Assembly: GCF_030504985.1 (NCBI RefSeq)
Contig: NZ_JASERU010000002.1
Location: 248,001-312,000 of the forward strand
DNA: 64,000 nucleotides
From: Fulvimonas sp. R45
GTDB taxonomy: Bacteria; Pseudomonadota; Gammaproteobacteria; Xanthomonadales; Rhodanobacteraceae
Direction of reading: 5' to 3'
Part shown: piece by piece, positions 25,561-36,890 of the stretch
How positions within the stretch are numbered: position 1 is the first letter of the stretch
How the letters are laid out: every line of letters starts with the position of its first letter
Notes under the pieces: model-generated
Database searches by the model: none
What the model saw: the letters and a program-made list of their open reading frames with translations, nothing else
Told to the model about the DNA's origin: nothing
Translations under genes and position numbers: made by a program

Positions 25561-27216
25561 ATGACCGCCACCCTCCGCCTCGCGCTGGCCCAACACGATT
25601 TCCCGGTGGGCGCCGTCGCCGCCAATGCGCGGAAGGTGCGCGAGCTGATGGGCGCGGCGCGCGCCGGCGGCGCCGCGCTGGTGGCGTTTCCCGAACTGAC
25701 CCTCAGCGGCTACCCGCCCGAGGACCTGCTGCTGCGCCCCAGCTTCCTCGCCGCCTGCCAGCAGGAACTGGACGCGCTGGCGGCCGACGCCGACGGCCTG
25801 GCCGCGCTGGTCGGCTTCCCGCACAGCGAAGGCGAGGTCTACAACGCCGCCGCGCTGCTGCGCGAGGGCCGCGTGGCGCAGGTGGCGCACAAGCAGGCGC
25901 TGCCCAACTACGGCGTGTTCGACGACCAGCGCTACTTCCGCCCCGGCCGCGCCAGCACCATCGCGGTGATCGACGGCGTGCGCGTCGCGCTGCTGATCTG
26001 CGAGGACGTATGGCAGGCCGAGCCGGCCGCCGCCGCGGCGCGTGCCGGTGCCGAGTTGATCGTGGTGATCAACGCCTCGCCGTGGGGTGCCGCCAAGGCG
26101 GCCGAGCGCGAGGCGGTGCTGGCCGCGCGCGCCAGGGAGACCGGCTGCGCCATCGCCTACCTCAACCTGGTCGGCGGCCAGGACGAGGTGGTCTACGACG
26201 GCGGCTCGCTGCTGGTGAACGGCGACGGCACGGTCGCCGCGCGCGCGCCGGCCTTCGTCGACGCGCTGTTGTGGGCCGAGTTCGACCCGGCCACGCGCAC
26301 CCTGCACGCACAGGACTGGCCGATCGCCGCCGACGCCTCGGCCGAGGCCGTGCTGTACGCCGCGCTGGTGCGCGGCATCCGCGACTACATCGGCAAGAAC
26401 GGCTTCCCCGGCGTGCTGCTGGGGTTGTCCGGCGGCATCGACTCGGCGCTGACCCTGGCGCTGGCGGTGGACGCGCTGGGCCCCGACCGCGTCACCGCGG
26501 TGATGATGCCCTCGCGCTACACCTCGCAGCTGTCGCTGGACGGCGCCCGCGGCCAGGCCGAGCGGCTGGGCGTGGACTACCACGTGATCGACGTGGAGCC
26601 GACCGTCGAGTCCTTCATCCACGCGCTGACGCCCGCCTTCGCCGGCAAGGGCGCGGACACCACCGAGGAGAACCTGCAGTCGCGCACCCGCGGCGTGATG
26701 CTGATGGCGCTGTCGAACAAGCATGGCCGCCTGCTGCTGGCCACCGGCAACAAGAGCGAGATGGCGGTGGGCTACGCCACCCTGTACGGCGACATGTGCG
26801 GGGCCTACGCGCCGCTCAAGGATGTGTACAAGACGGTGGTGTACCGGTTGTCGCGTTGGCGCAATGAGTCGGGGAACGTGCGGGTTGCCGGCGCACCTCC
26901 CGTTCCCCGCGCGTGGACCATCCCGCCGGCGGTGATCGACCGCCCGCCCTCGGCCGAGCTGCGCGCCGACCAGACCGATCAGGACTCGCTGCCCCCCTAC
27001 GACGAGCTGGACGCCATCCTGGAGCGCTTCATCGAAGGCGAGCAGTCGCAGGCCGAGATCGTCGCCGCCGGCTTCGCGGCCGACACCGTGCACCGCGTGG
27101 TGCGACTGGTGCTGGCGAACGAGTTCAAGCGCCGCCAGTCGGCGCCGGGCCCGCGCGTCACCACCCGCGCGTTCGGGCGCGAGCGGCGCTATCCGATCAC
27201 CTCCGGCTGGCGGTAA
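25561..27216 (+). CDS. nadE: Glutamine-dependent NAD+ synthetase
   Basis: 551 residues. The N-terminal nitrilase-type glutaminase domain has Glu in AFPELTLSGYPPEDL, Lys in KQALPNYGVF and Cys in LLICEDVW. The C-terminal ATP-pyrophosphatase synthetase domain carries LGLSGGIDSAL, NLQSRTRG, ATGNKSE and IDRPPSAELR. It makes NAD+ from deamido-NAD+ with glutamine and ATP. Between VYRLSRWRN and IPPAVIDRPP about 13 residues more are present than I expect for the family. That segment lies on an 8-bp inverted repeat (26871-26908), suggesting an in-frame repeat insertion. Converges on bamD with a shared terminator between. Confidence 0.95.
   Translation: MTATLRLALAQHDFPVGAVAANARKVRELMGAARAGGAALVAFPELTLSGYPPEDLLLRPSFLAACQQELDALAADADGLAALVGFPHSEGEVYNAAALLREGRVAQVAHKQALPNYGVFDDQRYFRPGRASTIAVIDGVRVALLICEDVWQAEPAAAAARAGAELIVVINASPWGAAKAAEREAVLAARARETGCAIAYLNLVGGQDEVVYDGGSLLVNGDGTVAARAPAFVDALLWAEFDPATRTLHAQDWPIAADASAEAVLYAALVRGIRDYIGKNGFPGVLLGLSGGIDSALTLALAVDALGPDRVTAVMMPSRYTSQLSLDGARGQAERLGVDYHVIDVEPTVESFIHALTPAFAGKGADTTEENLQSRTRGVMLMALSNKHGRLLLATGNKSEMAVGYATLYGDMCGAYAPLKDVYKTVVYRLSRWRNESGNVRVAGAPPVPRAWTIPPAVIDRPPSAELRADQTDQDSLPPYDELDAILERFIEGEQSQAEIVAAGFAADTVHRVVRLVLANEFKRRQSAPGPRVTTRAFGRERRYPITSGWR
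26871..26908. repeat. Short inverted repeat inside nadE
   Basis: GGGGAACG (26871-26878) and CGTTCCCC (26901-26908) bracket a 22-base G/C-rich loop within the nadE frame. Similar GGGGAAC / GTTCCCC arms occur in the kup-ruvB gap (about 61229-61322). It adds residues in a surface stretch of NadE without breaking the frame. Confidence 0.6.
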
Positions 27217-27267
27217 GTGACGGGATCCGCCGGCGCTGCGGTTTTCCGGGGCCCCGGCGCCGACACG

Positions 27268-27297
27268 AAAAAGCCGGCGATCGCTCGCCGGCTTTTT
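27268..27297. terminator. Bidirectional terminator between nadE and bamD
   Basis: AAAAAGCCGGCGA (27268-27280) and TCGCCGGCTTTTT (27285-27297) form a perfect 13-bp stem with a 4-base loop. T-runs are present on both strands, placed between two convergent genes. Confidence 0.92.
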
Positions 27298-27321
27298 GCT
27301 GGAGCCCGGACGGGTACGCCG

Positions 27322-28176
27322 TCAGTGGTGTCCCGAGAACGGCACCATCTTGCGCAGCAGCGACGGCGGATGCGGCCACTTCGCGTCCTTCAGGTACGGG
27401 TGGTCCGGGTAGTTCAGCGCCAGCACCTCGCGCACCTGGCCGGCCTGCTTCTTCAGGCCCAGCTGCAGGTAGCTGCGGCACAGGATGGCCAGCGCGTCGC
27501 CGGCCTGCGGCGCCTGCTGGTAGTGCTCGATCACGTACTGGGCGCGGTCGGCCGAGGCGATATAGGCCTTGTTGCGCAGGTAGAACTCGGCCACGTTGAT
27601 CTCGAACTGCGCCAGCACGTTGCGCAGGTAGATCATGCGCTGGCGCGCGTCGGCGGCGTAGGCGCTGTTGGGAAAGCGCCGGGTCAGCTCGGAGAAGTCG
27701 TCGAAGGCCTTCAGGTTGTAGCCCTGGTCGCGCCGCGACTGCGAGCTGTTGCGCCCGAACCAGCGCTCGACCACGCCGCCGGTACGGTCGAAATTGATCA
27801 GGCCGCGCAGGTAATAGGCATAATCCACATGCTTGTGCATGGGAAAGGTCTTGATGAAGCGGTCGATCGTCGAATAGGCGTCGTCCGGCTTGTTGTCCTT
27901 GTACTGGGCATAGGCCAGGTCCAGCTGGGCCTGCTCGTTGTAGGGGCCGGACGGGAAGCGGGCGATCAGCCGCTGGTAGTCCGTCTCGGCCGCGGCGTAG
28001 TCGGCGTGTTCCAGCGAGCTGTGCGCCTTGGCGTAGAGCTGCGGCAGCGGCATGGTGTCGATGGTCTGCTTCTTGTGGCTGAACATCGCGCAGGCGCTCA
28101 GGGCGCTGGCGAGCAGGATCGCCACGAGCCCCTTCGACAGGGCGGGCAGCAGGGCCGACGGCTTGGATACGCGCAT
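27322..28176 (-). CDS. bamD: Outer-membrane assembly lipoprotein BamD
   Basis: 284 residues. Lipoprotein signal peptide with lipobox LSAC (Cys29), then TPR-like helical pairs (YNEQAQLDLAYAQYKDNKPDDA, YAADARQRMIYLRN). It is the essential BamD subunit of the beta-barrel assembly machine, anchored to the periplasmic face of the outer membrane. Length matches the Xanthomonad family. Divergent from rluD, a conserved arrangement also found in E. coli. Confidence 0.95.
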   Translation of the reverse strand: MRVSKPSALLPALSKGLVAILLASALSACAMFSHKKQTIDTMPLPQLYAKAHSSLEHADYAAAETDYQRLIARFPSGPYNEQAQLDLAYAQYKDNKPDDAYSTIDRFIKTFPMHKHVDYAYYLRGLINFDRTGGVVERWFGRNSSQSRRDQGYNLKAFDDFSELTRRFPNSAYAADARQRMIYLRNVLAQFEINVAEFYLRNKAYIASADRAQYVIEHYQQAPQAGDALAILCRSYLQLGLKKQAGQVREVLALNYPDHPYLKDAKWPHPPSLLRKMVPFSGHH

Positions 28177-28248
28177 GGATTAGAGGATTCAGATGTTTGA
28201 TCGAAAAGGGATGATAGCCGAAACCGCCGGTTCGCCGGGGAGGCCCGC

Positions 28249-29223
28249 ATGACCACCATCCGCCACCAGGCGGTCGTGCCCCTGTCGGCCGCGGGTCGGA
28301 GGTTCGACCAGGCGCTGGCCGAGATGTTCCCGGACTACTCGCGCTCGCGCCTCGCCGCCTGGGTGAAGGCCGGCAGCGTGACCCTGGACGGCGCGCCGGC
28401 GCCGCCCCGCCAGCTGCTGCGCGGCGGCGAGCAGGTGCGGCTGGAGGCGGAGCTGGAAACCGAGGTGGCCAGCCGGCCGCAGGCCATCGAGCTGGCCGTG
28501 GTGCACGAGGACGAGCACCTGCTGGTGCTGGACAAGCCCGCCGGCCTGGTGGTCCACCCCGGCGCGGGCAACCCCGACGGCACCCTGCTGAACGCGCTGC
28601 TGCACCACGACCCGAAGCTGGCCGAGCTGCCGCGCGCTGGCATCGTGCACCGGCTGGACAAGGACACCTCCGGCCTGATGGTGGTGGCCCGCACGCTGCC
28701 GGCGCAGACCGCGCTGGTCGACATGCTGTCGCGCCACGCGGTGGAGCGGCAGTACGAGGCGGTGGTGGCCGGCACCCTGGTCGCCGGCGGCACGGTGGAC
28801 GCGCCGCTCGGCCGCCATATCGGCGACCGCCTGCGCCAGGCCGTGCGCGATGAGGACGACGGCAAGCGCGCCGTCACCCACTACCGCCTGCGCGAGCGCT
28901 TCCGGGCGCACAGCCTGGTCCAGTGCAACCTGGAGACCGGCCGCACCCACCAGATCCGCGTGCACATGGCGCACATTCACCACCCGCTGGTGGGCGACCC
29001 GCTGTACGGCGGCGGCCTTAAGCTGCCGAAGCGCGCCACGCCGGAGCTGGCCGCCGCGCTGCGCGGCTTCCGGCGGCAGGCGCTGCATGCCGAGCGGCTG
29101 TCGTTCGAGCACCCGGCGAGCGGTGAGCCGATGGCGTTCCAGGCGCCGCGCCCGGCCGACCTGGATGCGCTGGTCGACGCCTTGCGCGGGGATCTTGCCG
29201 CCAACGGCGCCGACGACGACTGA
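28249..29223 (+). CDS. rluD: 23S rRNA pseudouridine synthase RluD
   Basis: 324 residues. N-terminal S4 RNA-binding domain ([18 protein letters not shown]) and the pseudouridine synthase catalytic motif [14 protein letters not shown] (Asp nucleophile). The [19 protein letters not shown] segment is also typical. It modifies uridines in helix 69 of 23S r[10 protein letters not shown] lies just upstream of ATG 28249. pgeF follows on the same strand, as in many proteobacteria. Confidence 0.93.
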   Translation: MTTIRHQAVVPLSAAGRRFDQALAEMFPDYSRSRLAAWVKAGSVTLDGAPAPPRQLLRGGEQVRLEAELETEVASRPQAIELAVVHEDEHLLVLDKPAGLVVHPGAGNPDGTLLNALLHHDPKLAELPRAGIVHRLDKDTSGLMVVARTLPAQTALVDMLSRHAVERQYEAVVAGTLVAGGTVDAPLGRHIGDRLRQAVRDEDDGKRAVTHYRLRERFRAHSLVQCNLETGRTHQIRVHMAHIHHPLVGDPLYGGGLKLPKRATPELAAALRGFRRQALHAERLSFEHPASGEPMAFQAPRPADLDALVDALRGDLAANGADDD

Positions 29224-29359
29224 CCGCGGGAGCGCTCCCTGTGCGTGGCGTCACCCGTGAGCGGGCGTTCGCGCACAGGCCGGGCGCCGGACCGGCACGG
29301 CAGGCAGCACTCGTCCGCGTATGCGATCCTTGTGGCTTCCCCATCCCCCCGCGAAGACC

Positions 29360-30109
29360 ATGACGGACACCTGGCTCTTCCCCGACTGGCCCGCCCCGGC
29401 GCGCGTGCATGCGGCCGTGACCACGCGCGACGGCCCGGGCGTGTCGGCACCCCCGTTCGGCCGCTTCAACCTCGGCCTGCGCAGTGGCGACCAGGCCGAG
29501 GCGGTGCGCAGCAACCGCGAGGTGCTGCCTTCCGCGTTGCGCCTGCCCAGCGCCCCGCGCTGGCTGCACCAGGTGCACGGCACCACCGTGGCCGAGCTTG
29601 GCCCCTTGCCGGGGCCGGACGAGCCGCAGGCCGACGCCGCCGTCTCGCGCATCCCGGGCACCGTGCTCGCCATCCTCACCGCCGACTGCCTGCCGGTACT
29701 GTTCTGCGCCGACGACGGCAGCGCCATCGGCGCCGCCCACGCCGGCTGGCGCGGCCTGGCCGCGGGCGTGCTGGAAGCCACCGTCGAGCAGATGCAGGCC
29801 GCGCCGTCGCGCCTGCTGGCCTGGCTGGGGCCGTGCATCGGGGCGGCTTCCTACGAGGTGGGCGAGGAGGTCCGCGCCGCCTTCGTCGACCGCGACGCCG
29901 GCGCGGCCGCGTGCTTCGCGGCAACGCGCCCCGGGCATTGGCGGTGCGACCTCGCCGCGCTGGCGCGGCGGCGGCTCGCGGCGGCAGGGATCACCCGGGT
30001 GCATGGCGGCGGGTTCGATACCCTTGCCGATACGCGGTTCTATTCGTACCGGCGCGAAGGCGCGCGCAGCGGGCGTTTCGCCAGCCTGGTCTGGCTGGCC
30101 GGCGGCTGA
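29360..30109 (+). CDS. pgeF: Purine nucleoside phosphorylase / YfiH-family multicopper-oxidase-like protein
   Basis: 249 residues, DUF152/YfiH (laccase-domain) family. The metal/active-site residues are visible as HQVHGT (His), TADCLPVLF (Cys) and AHAGWRGL (His). In E. coli the homologue edits cytosolic peptidoglycan precursors; other members are adenosine/purine nucleoside phosphorylases (family knowledge). Lies between rluD and clpB, the conserved position. Start ATG 29360 immediately precedes [13 protein letters not shown], the usual N-terminus. Confidence 0.88.
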   Translation: MTDTWLFPDWPAPARVHAAVTTRDGPGVSAPPFGRFNLGLRSGDQAEAVRSNREVLPSALRLPSAPRWLHQVHGTTVAELGPLPGPDEPQADAAVSRIPGTVLAILTADCLPVLFCADDGSAIGAAHAGWRGLAAGVLEATVEQMQAAPSRLLAWLGPCIGAASYEVGEEVRAAFVDRDAGAAACFAATRPGHWRCDLAALARRRLAAAGITRVHGGGFDTLADTRFYSYRREGARSGRFASLVWLAGG

Positions 30110-30204
30110 TCTTCCGCGTGTCCATGGACCCGCGGCCGTCTCCCGGCCGGGCCCGCAAGCCGTCCGCCAGCTGAAACCTTGACGTCCCCTGGGCGCGCGG
30201 CTTG

Positions 30205-30232
30205 CTTGAATCGCCCGCTGCAGTCCGCATCT
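30205..30232 (+). promoter_or_regulatory. Candidate sigma-32 heat-shock promoter of clpB
   Basis: CTTGAA (30205-30210) followed after 14 bases by CCGCATCT (30225-30232) matches the sigma-32 pattern CTTGAA-N12-16-CCCCATnT with one mismatch in the -10. It lies about 50 bases before the clpB start, as expected for a heat-shock chaperone gene. Confidence 0.6.
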
Positions 30233-30281
30233 CGGCGGACAGTGGCGGCGCGCCGCCCAATCCATTGTGGGGATCGAACCG

Positions 30282-32876
<2,595 letters not shown>

Positions 32877-32890
32877 CGGGTGGGGTTGAT

Positions 32891-32926
32891 GGCCTCCTGT
32901 CCCTTGGCCGGGGCAGGAGGCTTTTT
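32891..32926 (+). terminator. Rho-independent terminator after clpB
   Basis: GCCTCCTG (32892-32899) pairs with CAGGAGGC (32914-32921) over a 14-base loop, followed by TTTTT (32922-32926). It begins about 15 bases after the clpB stop codon. Confidence 0.88.
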
Positions 32927-32979
32927 CATGTTCGTCGCGCGTGGTCGCGGCGCGTGCTCGCTTGCGCCGGGGCTTTGCT

Positions 32980-33020
32980 CCTTCTCCCCTCCGGGGAGAA
33001 GGCTGGGATGAGGGGCGGGT
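32980..33020. repeat. CTTCTCCCC hairpin repeat in the clpB-btuB gap
   Basis: CCTTCTCCCCTCCGGGGAGAAGG (32980-33002) is a compact hairpin followed by CTGGGATGAGGGGCGGG. The same hairpin plus GGATGAGGGG layout appears at 54582-54723, and related C-rich forms at 40069-40180 and 62407-62506. It marks a dispersed repeat family in this genome. Confidence 0.7.
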
Positions 33021-33479
33021 CTTGCGCCGCCCTTCATGGGATCTGGCTTTTGGTGTTGGCGTGGTCGCCAGATTGCTCGCCTGCCATGAGAAATGGCCTG
33101 TGGAGCCCGCCGACCCTACAAGCCTTGGCGCTTGAGGCGTTTGGGAACAGCCGTGGCCTCTCCTGTTAGACCCTCGGCCACACCGCGCCGTCGCCGATCA
33201 CTGAGGGCTGGGCGTGGGTGTCGCGGCTTGTTGTTCTTCGCTTGCTCCAGTGCGGTCGAACCGCTTCATTCTTGCTTCGCGGCTTATGCCCCTCATCGTC
33301 ATTCCAGCGAAAGCTGGAGGCGCTTTTCAACAGATGAAGGTCTGGTCATCCAGCGAGGTACTCGTGCGCAGCACACGAAAACAGACATGCGCACCTGCGT
33401 CGGCCCGGGGCGCGGACGCAGCAGGTCATTCCCTCACATGGCGCCGCGCCGCCGGCTGCTTTAAGATGCGCGAGCCTGA
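33021..33479. other. Gene-free stretch between repeat and riboswitch
   Basis: No supportable gene is seen in about 460 bases. It contains one degenerate arm of the GTCATTCCGG-type repeat (33298-33318, GTCATTCCAGCGAAAGCTGGA) and otherwise unstructured sequence of lower GC than the surroundings. The promoter for the cobalamin operon should lie near its right end, but none matches consensus well. Confidence 0.6.
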
Positions 33480-33675
33480 GGTGACCGCCGGCGTGGCCGG
33501 TGGTTGAAACGGGAATCCGGTGGCGCCGCGCCATGCAGATGGTCGGCCATTCCGGAGCTGCCCCCGCAACGGTAGGCGAGCAGACGGTCCGCACGAAGCC
33601 ACTGTGCATCACGCATGGGAAGGCGCGGCCGGGAAGGTGGACACCTTCGCTCGCGAGCCCGGAGACCGGCCTCGA
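33480..33675 (+). ncRNA. Cobalamin (B12) riboswitch
   Basis: Conserved landmarks appear in order. GGTTGAAACGGGAATCCGGTG comes near 33500-33521, then GAGCTGCCCCCGCAACGGTA (33555-33574), the B12 box GCCACTG (33598-33604), GGGAAGG, and AGCCCGGAGACCGGC (33656-33670). This is the adenosylcobalamin-type aptamer. It lies 125 bases ahead of btuB, and binding of cobalamin is expected to switch off the whole uptake/late-synthesis operon. The expression platform between 33676 and 33799 has no T-run, so translational control of btuB is more likely than termination. Confidence 0.93.
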
Positions 33676-33799
33676 GGCAGGCCAGACAGGCGGTGGGCAT
33701 GTCATGGTGGGCGTGCGCAGCGCATGCCGGCCGCGTCCTCCTGCTCCTGTCCCGATCCATCGTCATCCGCGCGGGTAGGCGCGGTCCAGGAGCGTTGTC

Positions 33800-35674
33800 G
33801 TGTCCATTCGTCCCGTTCGCGCCAGGCACGCCGTGCCGGCACTCGCCTTGTCCCTGTTCGCCACCGCCGCCTGCGCCGGCAGCGCGCCGGCCGACCTCGA
33901 CACCGTGGTGGTCACCGCCACCCGCACCGCCCAGACCCAGGACCAGACCCTGGCCGCGGTCACCGTGATCGACCGCGCCGACATCGAGCGCCTGCAGCCC
34001 GCGTCGCTGGCCGACCTGCTGCGCGGCACGCCGGGCCTGCAACTGGTCAACAACGGCGGCCCGGGCAAGGCCACCTCGATCTTCCTGCGCGGCACCGAGG
34101 CCGACCAGGTGCTGGTGCTGGTGGACGGCCTCAAGCTCGGTTCGGCCACCAATGGCATCGCGTCGATCCAGGACATCCCGGTGGAACAGATCGAGCGCGT
34201 GGAGATCGTGCGCGGACCGTTCTCCAGCCTGTACGGCTCGGAGGCGATCGGCGGCGTGATCCAGATCTTCACCCGCAGGCCGCAGGGGGCGTTCACGCCC
34301 AACCTGGCGCTGGGCTTCGGCAGCTACCGCGACGCCACCGGCTCGGCCGGCTTCTCCGGCAAGAGCGGCGACGGCTGGTACGCCGTGCAGGCCAGCCACG
34401 AGAACACCCGCGGCATCAACGCCTGCCGCGTCGGCGCGGCCGAGGCGTTCGCCGCCTGCTACGCCGACCAGCCGGACAGGGACGGCTACCGCGACAACGG
34501 CCTGAGCCTGCGCGGCGGCTACCGCTTCAGCCACGCCTGGGACGGCGACGCGCAGTTCTTCCGCAGCGAAGGCCACAGCGAGTACGACGGCACCACCAGC
34601 GATTCGACCGACACCGTGTCGCAGGTGGCCGGCGGCAAGCTGCACTGGCACGCGGCGGACAACGTCGACGTCACCGCCGGCGTGGGCCAGACCGCCGACC
34701 TCAGCAAGATCTACCTGCACAACGTGTTCAACGACCGCTTCGACACGCGCCGCACGCTCGGCACGCTGCAGGCCGACATCGGCGCCGGCGGCGGCCTGTA
34801 CAGCGTGGGCTTCGACTGGCAGCGCGACGGGCTCACCAGCGCCGAGGACTACGCCGTCCACGGCCGCATCGACCGCGGCCTGTTCGCGCAGTGGCAGCAG
34901 GACTTCGGCCGGCAGTCGCTGCAGGCCAGCGTGCGCCGCGACGACAACAGCCAGTTCGGCGGCAAGAACACCGGCAGCCTGCTGTGGGGCTGGGACGTCG
35001 CCCGCGGCCTGCGCCTCACCGCCAGCTACGGCACCGCCTTCCGCGCGCCCACCTTCAACGAGCTGTACTACCCGGACTACGGCTACGCGAACCTCAGGCC
35101 GGAGCGCTCGCGCAACGCCGAGCTGGGCCTGCGCGGCACGCACGGCCGGGGCTGGTGGTCGGTGAGCGTGTACCGCGACGACATCAGCGACCTGATCGCC
35201 TACGACCCCTCGCTGGTCGACGCGCTGCACCCCTTCGGCGCGCCCAACAACATCGACCGCGCGCGCATCCGCGGCGCCGAGGGCTCGCTGGGCGCCACCG
35301 TGGCCGGCTGGTCGCTGGGCGCGACCGCCAGCTGGCTGGACCCGCGCGACCACGCCCACGACGGCGCCTACGGCAACCTGCTGCCGCGCCGCGCGCGCGC
35401 GACCGCGCGGCTGGACGCCGACCGCAGCTTCGGCAGGTTCAGCGTGGGCGGCAGCTGGTTCGTCTCCGGCGACCGCTACGACGACCTCGCCAATACCCAC
35501 CGGCTGGGCGGCTACGCGCTCACCGACCTGCGCCTGGCCTACGCGCTGGACCGGGACTGGAAACTGCAGTTCGCGCTGCGCAACGCCTTCGACAAGCGCT
35601 ACGAGACCGCGTGGTACTACAACCAGCCGGGCCGGAACTTCATGCTGACCCTGCGCTACCAGCCGGCGCGCTGA
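33800..35674 (+). CDS. btuB: Outer-membrane vitamin B12 receptor BtuB
   Basis: 624-residue TonB-dependent receptor. Signal peptide (cleavage after ACA near 26), TonB box DTVVVTATR, plug with LADLLRGTPGLQL and VEIVRGPFSSLYGSEAIGG, and a 22-strand-type barrel ending LTLRYQPAR. The plug and barrel motifs match BtuB rather than siderophore receptors. Start codon is GTG 33800. It is the first gene under the cobalamin riboswitch and imports cobalamins across the outer membrane. Cysteines in ACRVGAAEAFAACYAD may form a loop disulfide. BtuM follows after 23 bases. Confidence 0.93.
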   Translation: MSIRPVRARHAVPALALSLFATAACAGSAPADLDTVVVTATRTAQTQDQTLAAVTVIDRADIERLQPASLADLLRGTPGLQLVNNGGPGKATSIFLRGTEADQVLVLVDGLKLGSATNGIASIQDIPVEQIERVEIVRGPFSSLYGSEAIGGVIQIFTRRPQGAFTPNLALGFGSYRDATGSAGFSGKSGDGWYAVQASHENTRGINACRVGAAEAFAACYADQPDRDGYRDNGLSLRGGYRFSHAWDGDAQFFRSEGHSEYDGTTSDSTDTVSQVAGGKLHWHAADNVDVTAGVGQTADLSKIYLHNVFNDRFDTRRTLGTLQADIGAGGGLYSVGFDWQRDGLTSAEDYAVHGRIDRGLFAQWQQDFGRQSLQASVRRDDNSQFGGKNTGSLLWGWDVARGLRLTASYGTAFRAPTFNELYYPDYGYANLRPERSRNAELGLRGTHGRGWWSVSVYRDDISDLIAYDPSLVDALHPFGAPNNIDRARIRGAEGSLGATVAGWSLGATASWLDPRDHAHDGAYGNLLPRRARATARLDADRSFGRFSVGGSWFVSGDRYDDLANTHRLGGYALTDLRLAYALDRDWKLQFALRNAFDKRYETAWYYNQPGRNFMLTLRYQPAR

Positions 35675-35697
35675 GCGCCTTCGGAGGAGGAATCGCC

Positions 35698-36273
35698 ATG
35701 CAGAGCCCCGACCGCAGCACCAGCCTCGCCGTGGCCACGGCGCTGGCCGTGCTGATGACTGCCACCCGCTTTGGCCACGCGGGCGACGCACTGCACTTGC
35801 CGGACGCGTCGATGGCGGTGTTCTTCCTCGGTGGCCTGTACCTGCGCCGGCACCTCGCGTTCGCGCTGCTCGTGGCGCTGGCGGTGATGATCGACTGGGC
35901 GGCGATCAGCCTGGCCGGCGTCAGCGACTTCTGTGTCACCCCGGCCTATGCCTTCCTGCCGCTGGCCTACGCGGCGCTGTGGTACGCCGGGCGCGCCTAC
36001 GCGCCGCGCCTCGCCGCCGCGCCGGCGGCGCTGGCCGGCGCGTTCGGCGTGGCGCTGCTGGCCGCGGCGCTGTCGTTCGCCATCTCCAACGGCGCGTTCT
36101 ACTGGCTGGGCGGCCGCTACGTCCACCCGCACCCGGGCGAATACCTGGCGCGGCTGTGGCAGTGGGGGCCGCCGTTCGTGCGCACCACGCTGGCCTACGT
36201 GGCCGCGGGGCTGGCCGTCCATGCCGCGCTGGCGCGCCTGCGCGCGTGGCGTCGCCGCGAGGTGCGCGCATGA
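35698..36273 (+). CDS. btuM: Predicted cobalamin transporter/decyanase BtuM
   Basis: 191-residue inner-membrane protein with about six hydrophobic helices. The motif DFCVTPAYAFLP puts a cysteine at position 79, with H27, D66 and Y84 nearby. From memory, the BtuM family uses Cys80 to coordinate cobalt and remove cyanide from B12, with conserved His28, Asp67 and Tyr85; the offset here is a constant one. It would carry cobalamin across the inner membrane without an ABC transporter, and no btuCDF is seen in the window. GGAGGA lies upstream of ATG 35698 and the stop overlaps cobO by four bases (ATGA). Confidence 0.8.
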   Translation: MQSPDRSTSLAVATALAVLMTATRFGHAGDALHLPDASMAVFFLGGLYLRRHLAFALLVALAVMIDWAAISLAGVSDFCVTPAYAFLPLAYAALWYAGRAYAPRLAAAPAALAGAFGVALLAAALSFAISNGAFYWLGGRYVHPHPGEYLARLWQWGPPFVRTTLAYVAAGLAVHAALARLRAWRRREVRA

Positions 36274-36890
36274 ACGACCGCGAATCGGCGACCCCGGAGC
36301 AGCGCCACCGCGAGCGCATGCAGCGCAAGAAGGCGCTGGTGGACCGGAAGATCGCCCGCGCCACCATCGACCGCGGCGTGCTGGTGGTGAACACCGGCAA
36401 CGGCAAGGGCAAGAGCTCGTCCGGCTTCGGCATGCTGGCGCGTTCGCTGGGCCACGGCTTCCGCTGCGGCGTGGTGCAGTTCATCAAGGGCACGTTCTCC
36501 ACCGGCGAGGAGGCGTTCTTCCGCCACTTCGGCCCGGAGGAGCTGGACTACCGCGTGATGGGCGAGGGCTTCACCTGGGAGACCCAGGACAAGTCGCGCG
36601 ACATCGCCGCGGCGCAGGCCGCATGGCGCGAGGCCGCGCGCATGCTGGCCGACCCCGGCTACGACTTCGTGCTGCTGGACGAGCTGAACATCGCGCTGGT
36701 CAAGCAGTACGTGACGCTGGACCAGGTGCTGCCCGCGCTGGCGGCGCGGCCGGAACGCCAGCACGTGGTGATCACCGGCCGCGGTGCGCCGGACGCGCTG
36801 GTCGAGGCGGCCGACACGGTCACCGAGATGCGCCTGGTCAAGCACGCCTTCGAGGCCGGCATCAAGGCGCAGAAGGGCATCGAGCTGTGA
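36270..36890 (+). CDS. cobO: Cob(I)yrinic acid a,c-diamide adenosyltransferase
   Basis: 206 residues, CobO/BtuR type. P-loop NTGNGKGKSSSGFG, the VVQFIKGTFSTGEE segment, and FVLLDELNIAL Walker B-like motif are diagnostic. It transfers the adenosyl group from ATP to cob(I)alamin or cobyrinate in the cytosol, and so can activate imported cobalamin. ATG 36270 overlaps the btuM stop, and its own stop overlaps cbiA by GTGA, showing tight coupling. Confidence 0.95.
   Translation: MNDRESATPEQRHRERMQRKKALVDRKIARATIDRGVLVVNTGNGKGKSSSGFGMLARSLGHGFRCGVVQFIKGTFSTGEEAFFRHFGPEELDYRVMGEGFTWETQDKSRDIAAAQAAWREAARMLADPGYDFVLLDELNIALVKQYVTLDQVLPALAARPERQHVVITGRGAPDALVEAADTVTEMRLVKHAFEAGIKAQKGIEL

Noticed and set aside
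32941-33464. Small open frames in the clpB-btuB gap
   Set aside because: They overlap the hairpin repeat and unstructured sequence, lack ribosome-binding sites and conserved motifs.
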